DNA of 64,000 nucleotides, taken from NCBI RefSeq assembly GCF_000152905.1, contig NZ_AAMY01000004.1, positions 124,001-188,000 of the forward strand, given 5' to 3'. The notes under the pieces were generated by a model that had not been told where the DNA came from, searched no databases, and saw only the letters and a list, made by a program, of their open reading frames with translations. The DNA is from Nitrobacter sp. Nb-311A. Lineage in GTDB: Bacteria; Pseudomonadota; Alphaproteobacteria; Rhizobiales; Xanthobacteraceae. Below, piece by piece: positions 55,468 to 64,000 of the stretch. The stretch's first letter is position 1, and the number at the start of each line of letters is the position of its first letter. A program made the position numbers and the translations under genes.

Positions 55468-57027
55468 ATGATTACCGCGAACAAGTCCGACAAGGACCGC
55501 GTTGTTATTTTCGACACTACCTTGCGCGATGGCGAGCAATGCCCCGGCGCGACCATGACGTTCGAGGAAAAACTCGAGGTCGCCGAGATGCTCGACGACA
55601 TGGGAGTCGATATCATCGAAGCCGGCTTCCCGATCGCTTCGGTCGGCGACTTCGAGGCCGTTACGGAGATCGCCAAGAACGCCAGGAAGGCGGTCATCGC
55701 GGGTCTGGCGCGCGCGATTCCCGGCGATATCGCCCGCGCCGGTGAAGCGGTGCGACACGCGCGCCGGGGCCGCATCCATACCTTCGTTTCCACGTCGCCG
55801 ATCCATCTGGCGCATCAGATGCGCAAGAGCGAGGCGGAGGTGCTGGAGATCATCACCGCCACGGTGAAGCAGGCCCGCAACCTGGTCGAGGATGTCGAGT
55901 GGTCGGCGATGGACGCGACCCGCACCCCGATCGATTACCTGTGCAAATGCGTGGAGGCCGCGATCGCGGCCGGCGCCACCACCATCAACCTGCCGGACAC
56001 TGTTGGCTATGCGGTGCCGGACGAGTACCGGCGCATGTTCATCACCGTTCGCGAGCGGGTGCCGAACGCGGATAAAGCGATCTTCTCGGTGCACTGCCAT
56101 GACGATCTGGGGCTCGCCGTCGCCAACTCGCTGGCCGGCGTCGAGGGGGGCGCGCGCCAGGTTGAGTCCACCATCAACGGCATCGGAGAGCGAGCAGGCA
56201 ACGCCGCGCTGGAAGAAGTCGTGATGGCGATCAAGACCCGCGCCGACGTCATGCCGTATTGGTGCAACGTCGAGAGCACGATGCTGACCCGCGCCTCCAA
56301 GATGGTGTCGGCGGCCACCTCCTTTCCGGTGCAGTACAACAAGGCGATCGTCGGCCGCAACGCGTTCGCGCACGAGAGCGGCATTCATCAGGACGGCATG
56401 TTGAAGAACGCGCAGACCTACGAGATCATGACGCCGGAGAGCGTCGGCGTGAAGCAGACCTCGCTGGTGATGGGGAAGCATTCCGGCCGCCATGCCTTCC
56501 AGCACAAGCTTGAGGAGCTGGGCTACAGGCTGGCCGAGAACCAGTTGCAGGATGCGTTCGTACGCTTCAAGGCGCTGGCGGATCGCAAGAAGGACATCTA
56601 CGACGAGGACATCATTGCGCTGGTGGACGAGGAAATGGCTGCGACGCACGATCGCATCAAGCTGTCGTCGCTGACGGTGATCGCAGGTACTCATGGTCCG
56701 CAGCGCGCGACCATGAAATTGACGATCAGCGGTCAGACCCGGATCGAGGAGGCCGAAGGCAACGGTCCGGTCGATGCGGTGTTCAACTGCATCAAGAGAC
56801 TGGTGCCGCACGAGGCCAAGCTCGAACTCTATCAGGTTCATGCGGTGACCCAGGGCACGGACGCGCAGGCGGAAGTGTCGGTGCGTCTCAGCCAGGACGG
56901 GCGCGCGATGACATCGAAGGCCGCCGATCCTGATACGCTTGTTGCATCCGCCAAGGCCTATCTCGGCGCGCTGAACAAGATCGTGATGAAACATCAGCGC
57001 GACTTGCCTTCAGCCGCCGCGAGCTGA
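55468..57027 (+). CDS. leuA: 2-isopropylmalate synthase
   Basis: A 519-residue protein from ATG 55468 ([20 protein letters not shown]). DRE-TIM barrel with [20 protein letters not shown] at the N-terminus, the metal site [20 protein letters not shown], and GAGADTVEST-like [20 protein letters not shown]. The LeuA allosteric dimer domain (residues about 390-510) includes [20 protein letters not shown]. It condenses acetyl-CoA and 2-ketoisovalerate, the first committed step to leucine, and is feedback-inhibited by leucine. It is preceded by the leucine leader. Confidence 0.97.
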   Translation: MITANKSDKDRVVIFDTTLRDGEQCPGATMTFEEKLEVAEMLDDMGVDIIEAGFPIASVGDFEAVTEIAKNARKAVIAGLARAIPGDIARAGEAVRHARRGRIHTFVSTSPIHLAHQMRKSEAEVLEIITATVKQARNLVEDVEWSAMDATRTPIDYLCKCVEAAIAAGATTINLPDTVGYAVPDEYRRMFITVRERVPNADKAIFSVHCHDDLGLAVANSLAGVEGGARQVESTINGIGERAGNAALEEVVMAIKTRADVMPYWCNVESTMLTRASKMVSAATSFPVQYNKAIVGRNAFAHESGIHQDGMLKNAQTYEIMTPESVGVKQTSLVMGKHSGRHAFQHKLEELGYRLAENQLQDAFVRFKALADRKKDIYDEDIIALVDEEMAATHDRIKLSSLTVIAGTHGPQRATMKLTISGQTRIEEAEGNGPVDAVFNCIKRLVPHEAKLELYQVHAVTQGTDAQAEVSVRLSQDGRAMTSKAADPDTLVASAKAYLGALNKIVMKHQRDLPSAAAS

Positions 57028-57268
57028 ACTCCTCATTTCCTATGCAAAGCGGACGCTGTGAGGTGCCGTCGGTCTTGTGGGCTGCGACGTATCTACGCAT
57101 CGATACGCGACATATTATCGCGACGCGGCGTGACTGAACGGAAACAGCCGTTCCGGTTGGGAGAAGCGACATAACATCTTCGTAAGAGATCCTATCCTTG
57201 CGAAGATGTAATTTGCTTGGCTCGCTGCGTACACCCATCTTGGTTGGACCTTACAAAGGAGAGTTCCA
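57028..57268. other. Intergenic region, no gene seen
   Basis: No leader, repeat or gene is evident apart from a palindromic GGAACAGCC-like motif (ACGGAAACAGCCGTTCCG) at about 57138. Confidence 0.4.
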
Positions 57269-57859
57269 ATGAAGAAGGCCATTCTCGCCGGTGTAGCAGC
57301 GCTGTCCATCGTCGGTTCCACCGCGGTGTTCGCTCATCAGCATCACCCGTGGTCCCATCATCGCGTGCAACTCAGTCAGCAGGACCGGACGGCCATCGCC
57401 GATGCGCGGATCGCGGCGATCCATGCCGGTCTTACTCTGACGCCGGATCAGGAGAAGCTGTGGCCGCCGGTGGAAAAGGCGATCCGCGATTTCGCCAAGC
57501 TCCGGATCGACCGCGCCAACGCAAAGATGCAGGACAAGAAGGAGGGCAAGGACGATAACGCGCGAAAGCAGCAGGCGGCCGTTGATCAGGTGGCGCGGCT
57601 CCGCGCACACGCGGATCGCATGGCCGAGACAGCTGCAGCTTTGAAGAAGATCGCTGATGCCGCCGACCCGCTTTACAAGACCCTCGACGATGGCCAAAAG
57701 CGGCGCCTGATGGTTCTCACCCGCATGAATCACGCCTTCGGAATGGGAAGCCGGTGGCACCATCATCACTTTGACCGAAGCGGCGATCGGTTCGATCACG
57801 ATGAGGACCGTGACGGGGATTCCGATCGCTCCGACCAGCAGAAGCCCGGACGCCTCTGA
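57269..57859 (+). CDS. Spy/CpxP-family periplasmic protein (LTXXQ)
   Basis: A 196-residue protein with AAAGGAGAG upstream of ATG 57269. Signal peptide MKKAILAGVAALSIVGSTAV, cut after FAH. The LTXXQ domain is seen in IHAGLTLTPDQEKLWPPVEK, with helices VDQVARLRAHADRMAETAAA. The ends are His-rich (HQHHPWSHHR; RWHHHHFDR), suggesting metal binding. It may be a periplasmic chaperone or a stress sensor partner. Confidence 0.85.
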   Translation: MKKAILAGVAALSIVGSTAVFAHQHHPWSHHRVQLSQQDRTAIADARIAAIHAGLTLTPDQEKLWPPVEKAIRDFAKLRIDRANAKMQDKKEGKDDNARKQQAAVDQVARLRAHADRMAETAAALKKIADAADPLYKTLDDGQKRRLMVLTRMNHAFGMGSRWHHHHFDRSGDRFDHDEDRDGDSDRSDQQKPGRL

Positions 57860-57894
57860 TCCGCCGATATACTGATAACAAGACAGCCAGCCAT

Positions 57895-57925
57895 GAGAAG
57901 GCCGCCGGAAATCGGCGGCTTTCTC
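57895..57925. terminator. Bidirectional intrinsic terminator
   Basis: GAGAAGGCCGCC and GGCGGCTTTCTC (one G-T pair) with a 7-base loop. It closes the Spy-family gene transcript before the tRNA. Confidence 0.75.
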
Positions 57926-58034
57926 GTCTCTTCGAAGGTTGTGGTGCGACAGGAGAAAGCGCTGCTACCTTGCTGGACATCGCGGGTCCGCTTTGCTAAA
58001 CGACCCGCTCCTGTGAGGGAATTTCTGACAGTTC

Positions 58035-58110
<76 letters not shown>

Positions 58111-58478
58111 CCCAGTTCGCAGGAACCGAGCTCGGTGGCACATCCGTCGATTTGTCGCGCAAATTGCGGGGTTTTGGCGATCCGTTCAGTCTCAGCGCGC
58201 GTCTCTGGTCTCAAAAATCTTGCCAAAATGCGCTTTGTCTCTGCATCGAAAATTCCCGTTCCTGGCCGAGCAGCAGAGACGGGTTCGCTGACTGGGTCAG
58301 TTCGGCCGCTGCAACCAATCGGTTCAAAGGGACATAGCCGGCATCATGCTACTTTTATTGCGGGTTTGAACCGCGACGGGTCTGCCCATCTGTGCGAAAG
58401 CCTGCTTTCTCGGGGAGGCCGGAAGTGCTTCTTTCGCGACATCGAAATGGCGAAAAATCAAGAGCGCGGTGTCGCTGG
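58111..58478. other. Region between tRNA-Lys and the recombinase
   Basis: No gene I can support. I searched for a second copy of the tRNA 3' end (GGTTCGAGCCCTAC) elsewhere in the window and did not see one, so no attachment repeat is called. Confidence 0.4.
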
Positions 58479-60074
58479 TCAGATCGGATCGAGACCTAGC
58501 GCTTCGAACTGACGATCCCATTCAAGCGGGAGCTCGCGCAGCTGTTCGAGACCGATGCCACGAGGTAACCGACCTTCAACGGCAGCCTTGGTGAGTGCGG
58601 GAGAGAGGAAGGCCAACGACAGTGTCATGTTGACGTGTCGCAGGCTGCATCGCTCGCGCGTTGCGATTGCTTGGGCATCTGTCGCCGAATCCGTAATGAG
58701 TTCATCAAGCCAGCGCCGGCCGAGGGCAATCGCTGCGACCAGCGTGGCCCGTCGCTCTAGCTTCATCGGGCGGAGCGGAACTTTTGCGGAGGTCGGGCGC
58801 AGGATTGACCGCGCTCGTTTGGATGGTGGCTTGATCCAGGGGATGATGATGGTGGAGTGGTCTTCGTCGGCGGAATTGTCCGGATCCTGCTTCAGCTGCA
58901 CAACGAGACGGTTTTGCTGGACCTCGATCCGTTCGATCAGCAAGGAGGCGTAGGTGTTGTCGATCGGGTTCGTGCTTTTGTTTCGCGGCTCCAGGACAAC
59001 CTTGCGAATCTGATCGTCGACATCATGGGCAGGCACTCGAGAGACTGAACCAACTGCGGCTGTCGCTGCATTTCCGAACAGAAGCGGTCGCGAGACATAG
59101 TAGCTGTAGTGCCGACCCTTCTTCTGAGCCTGGGTCGGCGCCATGCGATGGCCGGCGTCGTCAAACATCAGACCGATCAGGAGATGGCTGAAGGAGGTCC
59201 GGGTTCTGGTCTGATGGCTTCGCTGCACGGAGAGCATGGTCTGGACGCGGTCGAACAGGTCGCGATCAAGGATAGGTTGTTGTTCGCCAGGGCAGATCTG
59301 CCCCTTGTAGTTGACCTCGCCGACGTAAAAGCGGTTGCGCAGCAGGTGGAATAAGGCACCACAGCCGAACGGAACTCCACCTCGAATTACTCCGGTCTTG
59401 AGATGACGCCGCCTGCTGACGATGTTGCGGTCCTTAAGGTCCCGCATCAGGGCACGGACACTGCCAAGTTCGAGATAGCGGCTGAAGATGTGGCGTACCC
59501 GTTCGGCTTCTTCGGGGACGACGGCCACCTTGCCGTTCTCCATGACGTAGCCAAGGGGGAGGGGGCCTCCAACCCAGATACCCTTCTTCTTGGAGGCTGC
59601 CACCTTGTCCCGGATGCGCTCCGAGGTGACCTCTCGTTCGAACTGGGCAAAGGACAAGAGAACGTTGAGGGTCAGGCGTCCCATGGACGTTGTGGTATTG
59701 AACTGCTGGGTGACCGAGACAAACGACACTCGATGGGCATCAAACAGCTCGACCAGCTTGGCGAAGTCGGCGAGCGAGCGGGTCAGACGATCGACCTTGT
59801 AGACCACAATGACGTCAATCTTGCGGGTTCGGATATCCTCCAGCAGATTTTGCAGCGCCGGCCGGTCGGTTGATCCGCCGGAGAAGCCGCCATCGTCATA
59901 GCGGGTCTTGACCCGCACCCAACCGGCATGGGCCTGGCTTTTGATATAGGCACTGGAAGCCTCATACTGGGCATCCAGCGAGTTGAACTCCTGGTCGAGG
60001 CCATTGTCGGTCGAGACCCGGGTATAGATACCGCACCGGACGATCTCTCGGGACAATGCTTTTCCCGCCCTCAC
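58479..60074 (-). CDS. Large serine recombinase
   Basis: A 531-residue protein. The N-terminal resolvase domain has the nucleophile Ser in GIYTRVSTDNGLDQEFNSLD (S21) and RALQNLLEDIRT-like helices with VYKVDRLTRSLADFAKLVEL. The central recombinase domain (about 170-330) includes LPLGYVMENGKVAVVPEEAE, ending in YVGEVNYKGQICPGEQQPIL. A long C-terminal part follows (Arg- and Lys-rich). It overlaps the DUF2924 gene by 4 bases. Such proteins cut and join DNA at short att sites, often for integration of islands or phages; the substrate sites are not apparent here. Confidence 0.93.
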   Translation of the reverse strand: MRAGKALSREIVRCGIYTRVSTDNGLDQEFNSLDAQYEASSAYIKSQAHAGWVRVKTRYDDGGFSGGSTDRPALQNLLEDIRTRKIDVIVVYKVDRLTRSLADFAKLVELFDAHRVSFVSVTQQFNTTTSMGRLTLNVLLSFAQFEREVTSERIRDKVAASKKKGIWVGGPLPLGYVMENGKVAVVPEEAERVRHIFSRYLELGSVRALMRDLKDRNIVSRRRHLKTGVIRGGVPFGCGALFHLLRNRFYVGEVNYKGQICPGEQQPILDRDLFDRVQTMLSVQRSHQTRTRTSFSHLLIGLMFDDAGHRMAPTQAQKKGRHYSYYVSRPLLFGNAATAAVGSVSRVPAHDVDDQIRKVVLEPRNKSTNPIDNTYASLLIERIEVQQNRLVVQLKQDPDNSADEDHSTIIIPWIKPPSKRARSILRPTSAKVPLRPMKLERRATLVAAIALGRRWLDELITDSATDAQAIATRERCSLRHVNMTLSLAFLSPALTKAAVEGRLPRGIGLEQLRELPLEWDRQFEALGLDPI

Positions 60075-60538
60075 GGCCCATCCTCCCTACCGACCGTGTT
60101 ATCCCGTAGGCCAAAGAAGCGGGGGCCGTTCCAGCGGGTACCGGTGATGGCGAAGGCGATCGCCGAAAGGCTGTCATATCGTGTCCCGTCCCACAGGAAG
60201 CCATCATCAACGATGATCGCTCGCTGAGTGATGCCGTTCCATTCCCGGGACAGGATGGTGCCGGCTTTCAGCTCGACCTGGCCGCGGTCGAAGGCGACCA
60301 ACTTGGCCATGACGGATTCGGGTGTCTCCTTCTCGACGATACGATCAAGGAACTGGCGAATCGCCGGATCGAGGTCGCCCGACTGATCTGCCTGTCGCCG
60401 ATAGCTGATGATGGCTGTCTGGAGATGTTTCGGAAGATGCGCCAGCGTGGACCAGCTTGACCGACGCCCCCGCGATTGCGGTCGCCGACCACCGAGATCG
60501 CGACGACGTGCGAGCTCGCCCTGCGAAGCTTTAGCCAT
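60071..60538 (-). CDS. DUF2924 protein
   Basis: A 155-residue protein. DUF2924 is visible in KHLQTAIISYRRQADQSGDL and TILSREWNGITQRAIIVDDG, followed by the FLWDGTRYDSLSAIAFAITG motif, with RWNGPRFFGL at the end. It starts 3 bases before the DUF3489 gene's stop and overlaps the recombinase start by four bases. It is a constant partner of this recombinase type in alphaproteobacteria. The role is unknown; the family has a predicted DNA-binding-like part. Confidence 0.85.
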   Translation of the reverse strand: MAKASQGELARRRDLGGRRPQSRGRRSSWSTLAHLPKHLQTAIISYRRQADQSGDLDPAIRQFLDRIVEKETPESVMAKLVAFDRGQVELKAGTILSREWNGITQRAIIVDDGFLWDGTRYDSLSAIAFAITGTRWNGPRFFGLRDNTVGREDGP

Positions 60539-60540
60539 CG

Positions 60541-60936
60541 TCAGGCCTGCTTCGCTGGAACGACGCGGTAGGTGCGCTGATCTGCTTCAAAGCTCGAGAC
60601 CAACTCGAGCCCGAGCCTCTTGCGAACCACGCCGGCCAAAAATCCGCGCACGGAATGTTGCTGCCAACCGGAGGCGTCGGAGAGGGCGGCAATGGTCGCA
60701 CCAGCCGGGTGCCTCAGAAGATCCAGCAGTTTGGCTTGCTTGTTCGTCCGTTTGCCCGCCTTTGCAGCCACGCTGACGACACCGCCTCCTACAGCTGGGC
60801 TTGAAGGAAGCGTTGCACGTTTCGTCGGCTCTCTCACCGGACGAGGTGCTGTTTTTGTCGCCTTCATTGTAGTGAGGGCCTTACCGCGTCCGCGGCGGGT
60901 CGATAGTGGCTTCCGATTGCGGGATGACTTCTGCAT
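60541..60936 (-). CDS. DUF3489 protein
   Basis: A 131-residue protein from ATG 60936 (MQKSSRNRKPLSTRRGRGKA). A basic, Lys/Arg/Pro-rich N-terminal half precedes the winged-helix-like DUF3489 core: KQAKLLDLLRHPAGATIAAL, then SDASGWQQHSVRGFLAGVVR, a helix-turn-helix-like pair. It is the first gene of the three-gene cassette DUF3489-DUF2924-recombinase. Confidence 0.85.
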   Translation of the reverse strand: MQKSSRNRKPLSTRRGRGKALTTMKATKTAPRPVREPTKRATLPSSPAVGGGVVSVAAKAGKRTNKQAKLLDLLRHPAGATIAALSDASGWQQHSVRGFLAGVVRKRLGLELVSSFEADQRTYRVVPAKQA

Positions 60937-61031
60937 GGGACCCTCCGACAATAATGCGACATCAGCGTCGCACCACCCGAGGCCCCGTCAGCGATGTTGC
61001 GCTGCGGGGCCGATCCAAGGGCCATCTCACG

Positions 61032-61414
61032 CTACAGCAATGCTCGCTTCGCCCACGAAAGCCAGTCCTTTCTGCAGAATTTGAACGATGCGAATGTCGG
61101 CACATCAACGATAGCACTCCAGCGCGCGCCCTCGCTCCCCTCCGAAGGGTGCATCCGCTCGCCGCCGAACTCCTTTCGGAATGCCTCGGCGTGCTCCTCT
61201 TCGGCGAACATGAAGACCTGGTACCGCTTACGCGCGCGCGCCACGGAATGCCGCGAGCGGACAGCGACAGGCCGCGCTCGCGGCAGAAGTCCCGCAGCAT
61301 CTTGTAGTTGGGGCCCGTGCACTTCCATTCTTCGAGGGCGACCCAATAGGGGTGAGCCTCATCCGTGCGACCGAATATGCCTTGAAGATGCTCACCCGAA
61401 GTGCCGCCCTGCAA
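61032..61414 (-). pseudogene. Frameshifted accessory gene with a CG-run slip
   Basis: The first frame reads YWVALEEWKCTGPNYKMLRD, then FCRERGLSLSARGIPWRA. After a run of alternating C and G (61231-61241) the second frame reads KRYQVFMFAEEEHAEAFRKE, to a stop at 61032. The two parts fit one small protein with a familiar shape for islands of this group. The +1 or -2 change fits loss of one CG unit by slippage. The product is unknown. Confidence 0.6.
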
Positions 61415-61615
61415 ACCCTGCGGCGGTGCGGCAGAGATGTGCCATGAATTGATCCGCGCTCAGCGGTAAGTAGCCGCTGGGCGCGAAAAGGTTTCATCGA
61501 AGCGAAAATCATCTCTCTCTCCCGCCTGAGCGGGCCTTTAAGCCTCAAACGCAGTCCCCCGCGGGTAGGAAGTTTCGGGCCTTAGAACGCATTTTAGGGC
61601 GTCTGGGGAGCCGTT

Positions 61616-61850
61616 CTAGACCTTGCTCTCGAAACGCTGGATTACGAACGTGTAGAAGACGCCGGCGATGACGAGCACGCGGGCGACCGTCTCCCAGTAG
61701 CGGCGGTGACCAGCGCGCAGTACAGCCCAGCAGCGCCTAGGCTAATGGCGAGAAGGATGAGGAGCGTCTCGACCTGGCTTGCCGACCTCTGCTTGATCGC
61801 TTGTTCCACTTCACGAGCAGCAATGCCGCCGCGCCGATGATAATTGTCAT
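61616..61850 (-). pseudogene. Broken small membrane protein gene
   Basis: Three frames carry successive parts: MTIIIGAAALLLVKWNK from ATG 61850, then EQAIKQRSASQVETLLILLA followed by ISLGAAGLYCAL, then RRYWETVARVLVIAGVFYTF with VIQRFESKV to the stop at 61616. Two frame changes within 235 bases break a two- or three-helix membrane protein of about 78 residues. Family unknown. Confidence 0.4.
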
Positions 61851-61912
61851 GATGAAAATTCGATGATGGGTAATCGAAGCGCGGAGCGCCTCTACGGAAA
61901 GCCTAGCACGGC

Positions 61913-62065
61913 CTAGAGGCCGGTCAGGTGGTACTTGGCGAGCCGAAGGCCGTTTGAAACGAGCAGGGAAGCGGCCGCCTTGTCGATCGCGTATTCCCTC
62001 GCGAAGAAGGGAGCGGGGTCGGTGCTGCCTGTCGCGTCATTGCTTTCGAGCGCGTAGCAAAGCAT
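61913..62065 (-). CDS. Short ORF of the accessory region
   Basis: A 50-residue frame from ATG 62065 (MLCYALESNDATGSTDPAPF), with a helical end (REYAIDKAAASLLVSNGLRL). It may be the distal piece of a longer broken gene. It overlaps in another frame an unlikely minus-strand ORF. Confidence 0.3.
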   Translation of the reverse strand: MLCYALESNDATGSTDPAPFFAREYAIDKAAASLLVSNGLRLAKYHLTGL

Positions 62066-62209
62066 TCATAAAATCTATGCAAGCGACTGGCCATCGGCGC
62101 TGTGGACTTCTGCGGCTCCGGCGTCGGCGACGAGACGGGATTGAGGTCCATGCCGGGCTGCGCCGCGGCCGGCTGCGGGAACGCCTGCGGGTTCTCGCGC
62201 TTGTGCATC

Positions 62210-62683
62210 ATTATCTTCTTGACCGTCGGTGACGGGGGCCATCACGCCGGCGCTCCTATCGAACTCGTTGAGGAGCAGGAGGCCGCGGCCGAAGAAGCAG
62301 GCGTCCTATTTCCACTCGTAGTCCGCCTCGTCCTTCTGCATGACGCGGTAGTCGTGCTCGGCGAGGTCGGTGAGGTTCCGTGTCCTGGTCGCCCTCGTCG
62401 TTGCAATCGAGGACGGCGGAGAGGCGGTCGTCGTAGAGCGAGGCGAACACGGTCGGGAACGCGGTGAAGAGCAGTGGGTCGCCCACCTTGCTCTCGTCGC
62501 GCGTCTAGTTGTTGTAGAGCCTGAGGCGCCTGAGCCACTTCGCGCGCTTGGGCGCCATGAAATCGTAGCAAAGAGCTCGGCTTCGATCTGGCGAAGCAGC
62601 TTGTCGAGGCGCTCGGCCTCGGCTTTGATCTCTTCCTCGGTAGCAATCGTGTCTTCGGCGCGCTCTTCGGTGGCGGCTGTCAT
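62210..62683 (-). pseudogene. Phage portal-like protein remnant
   Basis: From ATG 62683 the first frame begins MTAATEERAEDTIATEEEIK, then RLDKLLRQIEAELFA. A frameshift follows into YDFMAPKRAKWLRRLRLYNN, a TAG stop, then TRDESKVGDPLLFTAFPTVF, ASLYDDRLSAVLDCNDEGDQ, another frame change to RNLTDLAEHDYRVMQKDEAD, YEWK, a second TAG, and then DACFFGRGLLLLNEFDR. The joined text (APKRAxWxxxLRLYNN, FxTVFASLYDDRLS, FFGRGLLxLNEF) looks like a phage portal protein N-terminal half. Two frameshifts and two in-frame TAGs make it non-functional. Identity is by memory of the family, not by search. Confidence 0.45.
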
Positions 62684-62739
62684 GCCGTAAGTGTAGCACC
62701 TTTTTGCAAAGTCAAGCTTTCGGCTGTGGTTAAGCCCGC

Positions 62740-63000
62740 TTATCGCAGCAGGTTATCGCTGGAATCTGCCTGCGCCGTCCTGCACGCCTTCATGGCCTGC
62801 ATCCCCGTCTCCGCTTCCGACCGCGTCTTGAAATAAATTTCGTCATCAACGGTGCGGGCCGCGCTCTTGGGCCTATGATCGACAATCGCGCACTTGTTAG
62901 TGGCCGTGTCGAGCACGACGTAGTACTGGGCCGCCGCCGCAGCCTGCGCGAAGGATGCCGAAGCTGCGCATGCTAGCGCGCATAAGGCCAGCTTCTTCAT
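62740..63000 (-). CDS. Small secreted protein (paralogue 1)
   Basis: An 86-residue protein with a signal peptide (MKKLALCALACAASASFAQA). The mature part is AAAAQYYVVLDTATNKCAIV, DHRPKSAARTVDDEIYFKTR, SEAETGMQAMKACRTAQADS. The pattern YYVVxDxxTxKCxIVDxxP...FKTRxEAETGMxxxKxC is shared with the neighbouring frame at 63025-63273 and occurs in other Bradyrhizobium-group genomes as I remember them. One pair of Cys could form a disulfide. Function unknown. Confidence 0.7.
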   Translation of the reverse strand: MKKLALCALACAASASFAQAAAAAQYYVVLDTATNKCAIVDHRPKSAARTVDDEIYFKTRSEAETGMQAMKACRTAQADSSDNLLR

Positions 63001-63024
63001 GATTGCTCTCCGGTGTTGAACAGG

Positions 63025-63273
63025 TCAAGGGGCGAACGCGGCGGCCATGCGTTCGTTCCGGTTCACAAAAGCGCATGAAAAGCCCCGCCGGAGCGAACCG
63101 GCGGGGAATCTACGGGAGCAGTCCCAATGAGTGTCCGTGCACACCTTCAAGGTCTTCATGCCGGTTTCTGCTTCGGCCCTTGTTTTGAAAATTCCATTGT
63201 CGACAATGGTTGTCGTGGTCGTCGGCTTCTGGTCCACAATCCTGCACTTCTTTGTCGCCGGGTCGCGGACCAC
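63025..63273 (-). pseudogene. Paralogue 2 of the small secreted protein, damaged ends
   Basis: The core EYYVVRDPATKKCRIVDQKP, TTTTTIVDNGIFKTRAEAET, GMKTLKVCTDTHW is clear, but no signal peptide precedes it, and the frame runs on past DCSRRF through an intrinsic terminator. In another frame the sequence ends soon after (VHGHSLGLLP), suggesting that the true stop was lost by a frameshift. A tandem duplicate of paralogue 1. Confidence 0.55.
63077..63106 (-). terminator. Intrinsic terminator inside the 3' part of paralogue 2
   Basis: CCCCGCCGG (63083-63091) and CCGGCGGGG (63098-63106) with a 6-base loop, followed on the minus strand by CTTTTC. It falls inside the reading frame 63025-63273, so that frame extends beyond its natural end. 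Confidence 0.7.
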
Positions 63274-63811
63274 GTAGTATTCCTTTCCTCCGTTGAACGA
63301 CAGGAAACAAAATCGTTCGTTGATTAGCCCCCTCCAGTATGAGCGAGATGTTGGTCCCGTCCTTGCGGTACATCTTCATGATGTGCGCACCGCATTGATG
63401 CTCTGCCCGGCTTGCCTACCAGAAGCGGTATGTCGGATTTAGACAGGCTGATGCGGAAGAGGATGCCGCGCGCGTCCTCGGAGCGTGCCAAGCGCATCTG
63501 CTCCGGCTGGAGCACGATACCGCTTGAGTATATTGCGCAAGGATGCTTCGTCCGCACCCATGTAAAAACTTTACCAAGCCATCGATCCGTGCGGAGTCGA
63601 ACCGCAGCCGCCCCTGATAAGTCGCCAGACTGAAGTCGTTGCGGATTTGCCGCGTGTCAGGGGATCGAACTCGTCTTACCGTTTGCCCGCATTCAAAGAT
63701 GGACGGGCGGCGAACCTTCCTGCTCTTACTGAGCCCGCGTGCGGAGAAGTTGCTGTTCCTAAACGGAGCGCAGCATGGTAGTCCGAATGCCTTTCACTCG
63801 AGAGGAGAACC
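63274..63811. other. Region without a supported gene
   Basis: A minus-strand frame at 63324-63557 includes a plausible segment (SEDARGILFRISLSKSDIPL) but no start, partner or family that I recognise. It may belong to the decayed region. Nothing else is evident. Confidence 0.35.
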
Positions 63812-63955
63812 ATGAGCAGCATCCGGAAAGGCTGGATTATCGGAGGCGCGGTCATCGTGCTGCTGGTTATCCTTTCCACCTTGTACTATGGACGCGGCAC
63901 GCATTATAAGCCGGCCGCCAATGCGCCGGCTACCGCACCGCAGACGCAGTCCTAG
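63812..63955 (+). CDS. Short single-helix membrane protein
   Basis: A 47-residue protein with GAGGAGA upstream of ATG 63812 (MSSIRKGWIIGGAVIVLLVI). The helix WIIGGAVIVLLVILSTLYYG is followed by a small polar tail (HYKPAANAPATAPQTQS). A strong ribosome site and hydrophobic pattern support it; function unknown. Confidence 0.6.
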   Translation: MSSIRKGWIIGGAVIVLLVILSTLYYGRGTHYKPAANAPATAPQTQS

Positions 63956-64000
63956 GCCCACGCAAAAACGAAAGCCGCCAACCCCTCGCGGGCGCTGACG

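Noticed and set aside
55399-56994. Minus-strand open frame of 531 codons opposite leuA
   Set aside because: Shadow of leuA caused by GC-rich third positions. The translated text is Arg/His/Asp-rich and lacks any domain.

Overview
The window looks like a chromosomal stretch of an alphaproteobacterium of the Nitrobacteraceae/Bradyrhizobiaceae (Nitrobacter, Rhodopseudomonas, Bradyrhizobium group). The reasons are the high GC content, a circularly permuted two-piece tmRNA with the tag ANDNYAPVAQAA, alphaproteobacterial SspB, DUF4169 and RHH_4 proteins, a Bradyrhizobium-type outer membrane protein, and two families of imperfect palindromic intergenic repeats that I associate with this family. The genus cannot be settled from sequence alone.

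Layout. 1-3.9 kb is a mobile patch: a partial IS110 transposase, an IS5-type transposase read through a -1 slippery heptamer, then a YqaJ-type exonuclease and an Erf annealing protein fused to an HNH-like DUF968 domain, divergent from a small HTH regulator across a perfect 11-bp inverted repeat. 3.9-13.8 kb holds hemD, purU, a lipoprotein, two orphan genes (one like a phage terminase small subunit), a cupin protein, about 1.2 kb with no convincing gene, small membrane proteins, an outer-membrane beta-barrel protein and ugd. 14-18.3 kb is a SAM-cycle block: an HTH plus methyltransferase-like protein, metK and ahcY. 18.5-32.3 kb carries a conserved small protein, a cold-shock protein, a DUF899 protein, pepP, prmA, a flavin oxidoreductase, an L,D-transpeptidase, an ABC-2 exporter, uvrD and a DUF1328 peptide. 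32.6-39.8 kb carries a giant AsmA protein, two RHH regulators, DUF4169, fumC and sspB. 40-46 kb holds ssrA, thyA-folA, and hflK-hflC-DUF2065-degP. 46-57 kb holds serB and miaA (divergent, with overlapping start codons), the branched-chain amino acid genes ilvI-ilvH-methyltransferase-ilvC, an osmoprotectant-type ABC transporter with a frameshifted permease/binding-protein fusion, and leuA. Both ilvI and leuA are preceded by short leader peptides rich in the relevant amino acids and by hairpins, as expected for attenuation.

From 58 kb on there is a tRNA-Lys(CTT) followed by an accessory region: a DUF3489-DUF2924-large serine recombinase cassette, then about 2.5 kb of decayed genes (frameshifts and in-frame TAG stops), including a probable phage portal remnant, and small secreted paralogous proteins.

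SAM is made by MetK, and AhcY removes the S-adenosylhomocysteine left by methyltransferases. IlvI/H/C and LeuA together cover valine/isoleucine and leucine synthesis. SspB, tmRNA and HflKC/DegP all belong to protein quality control.
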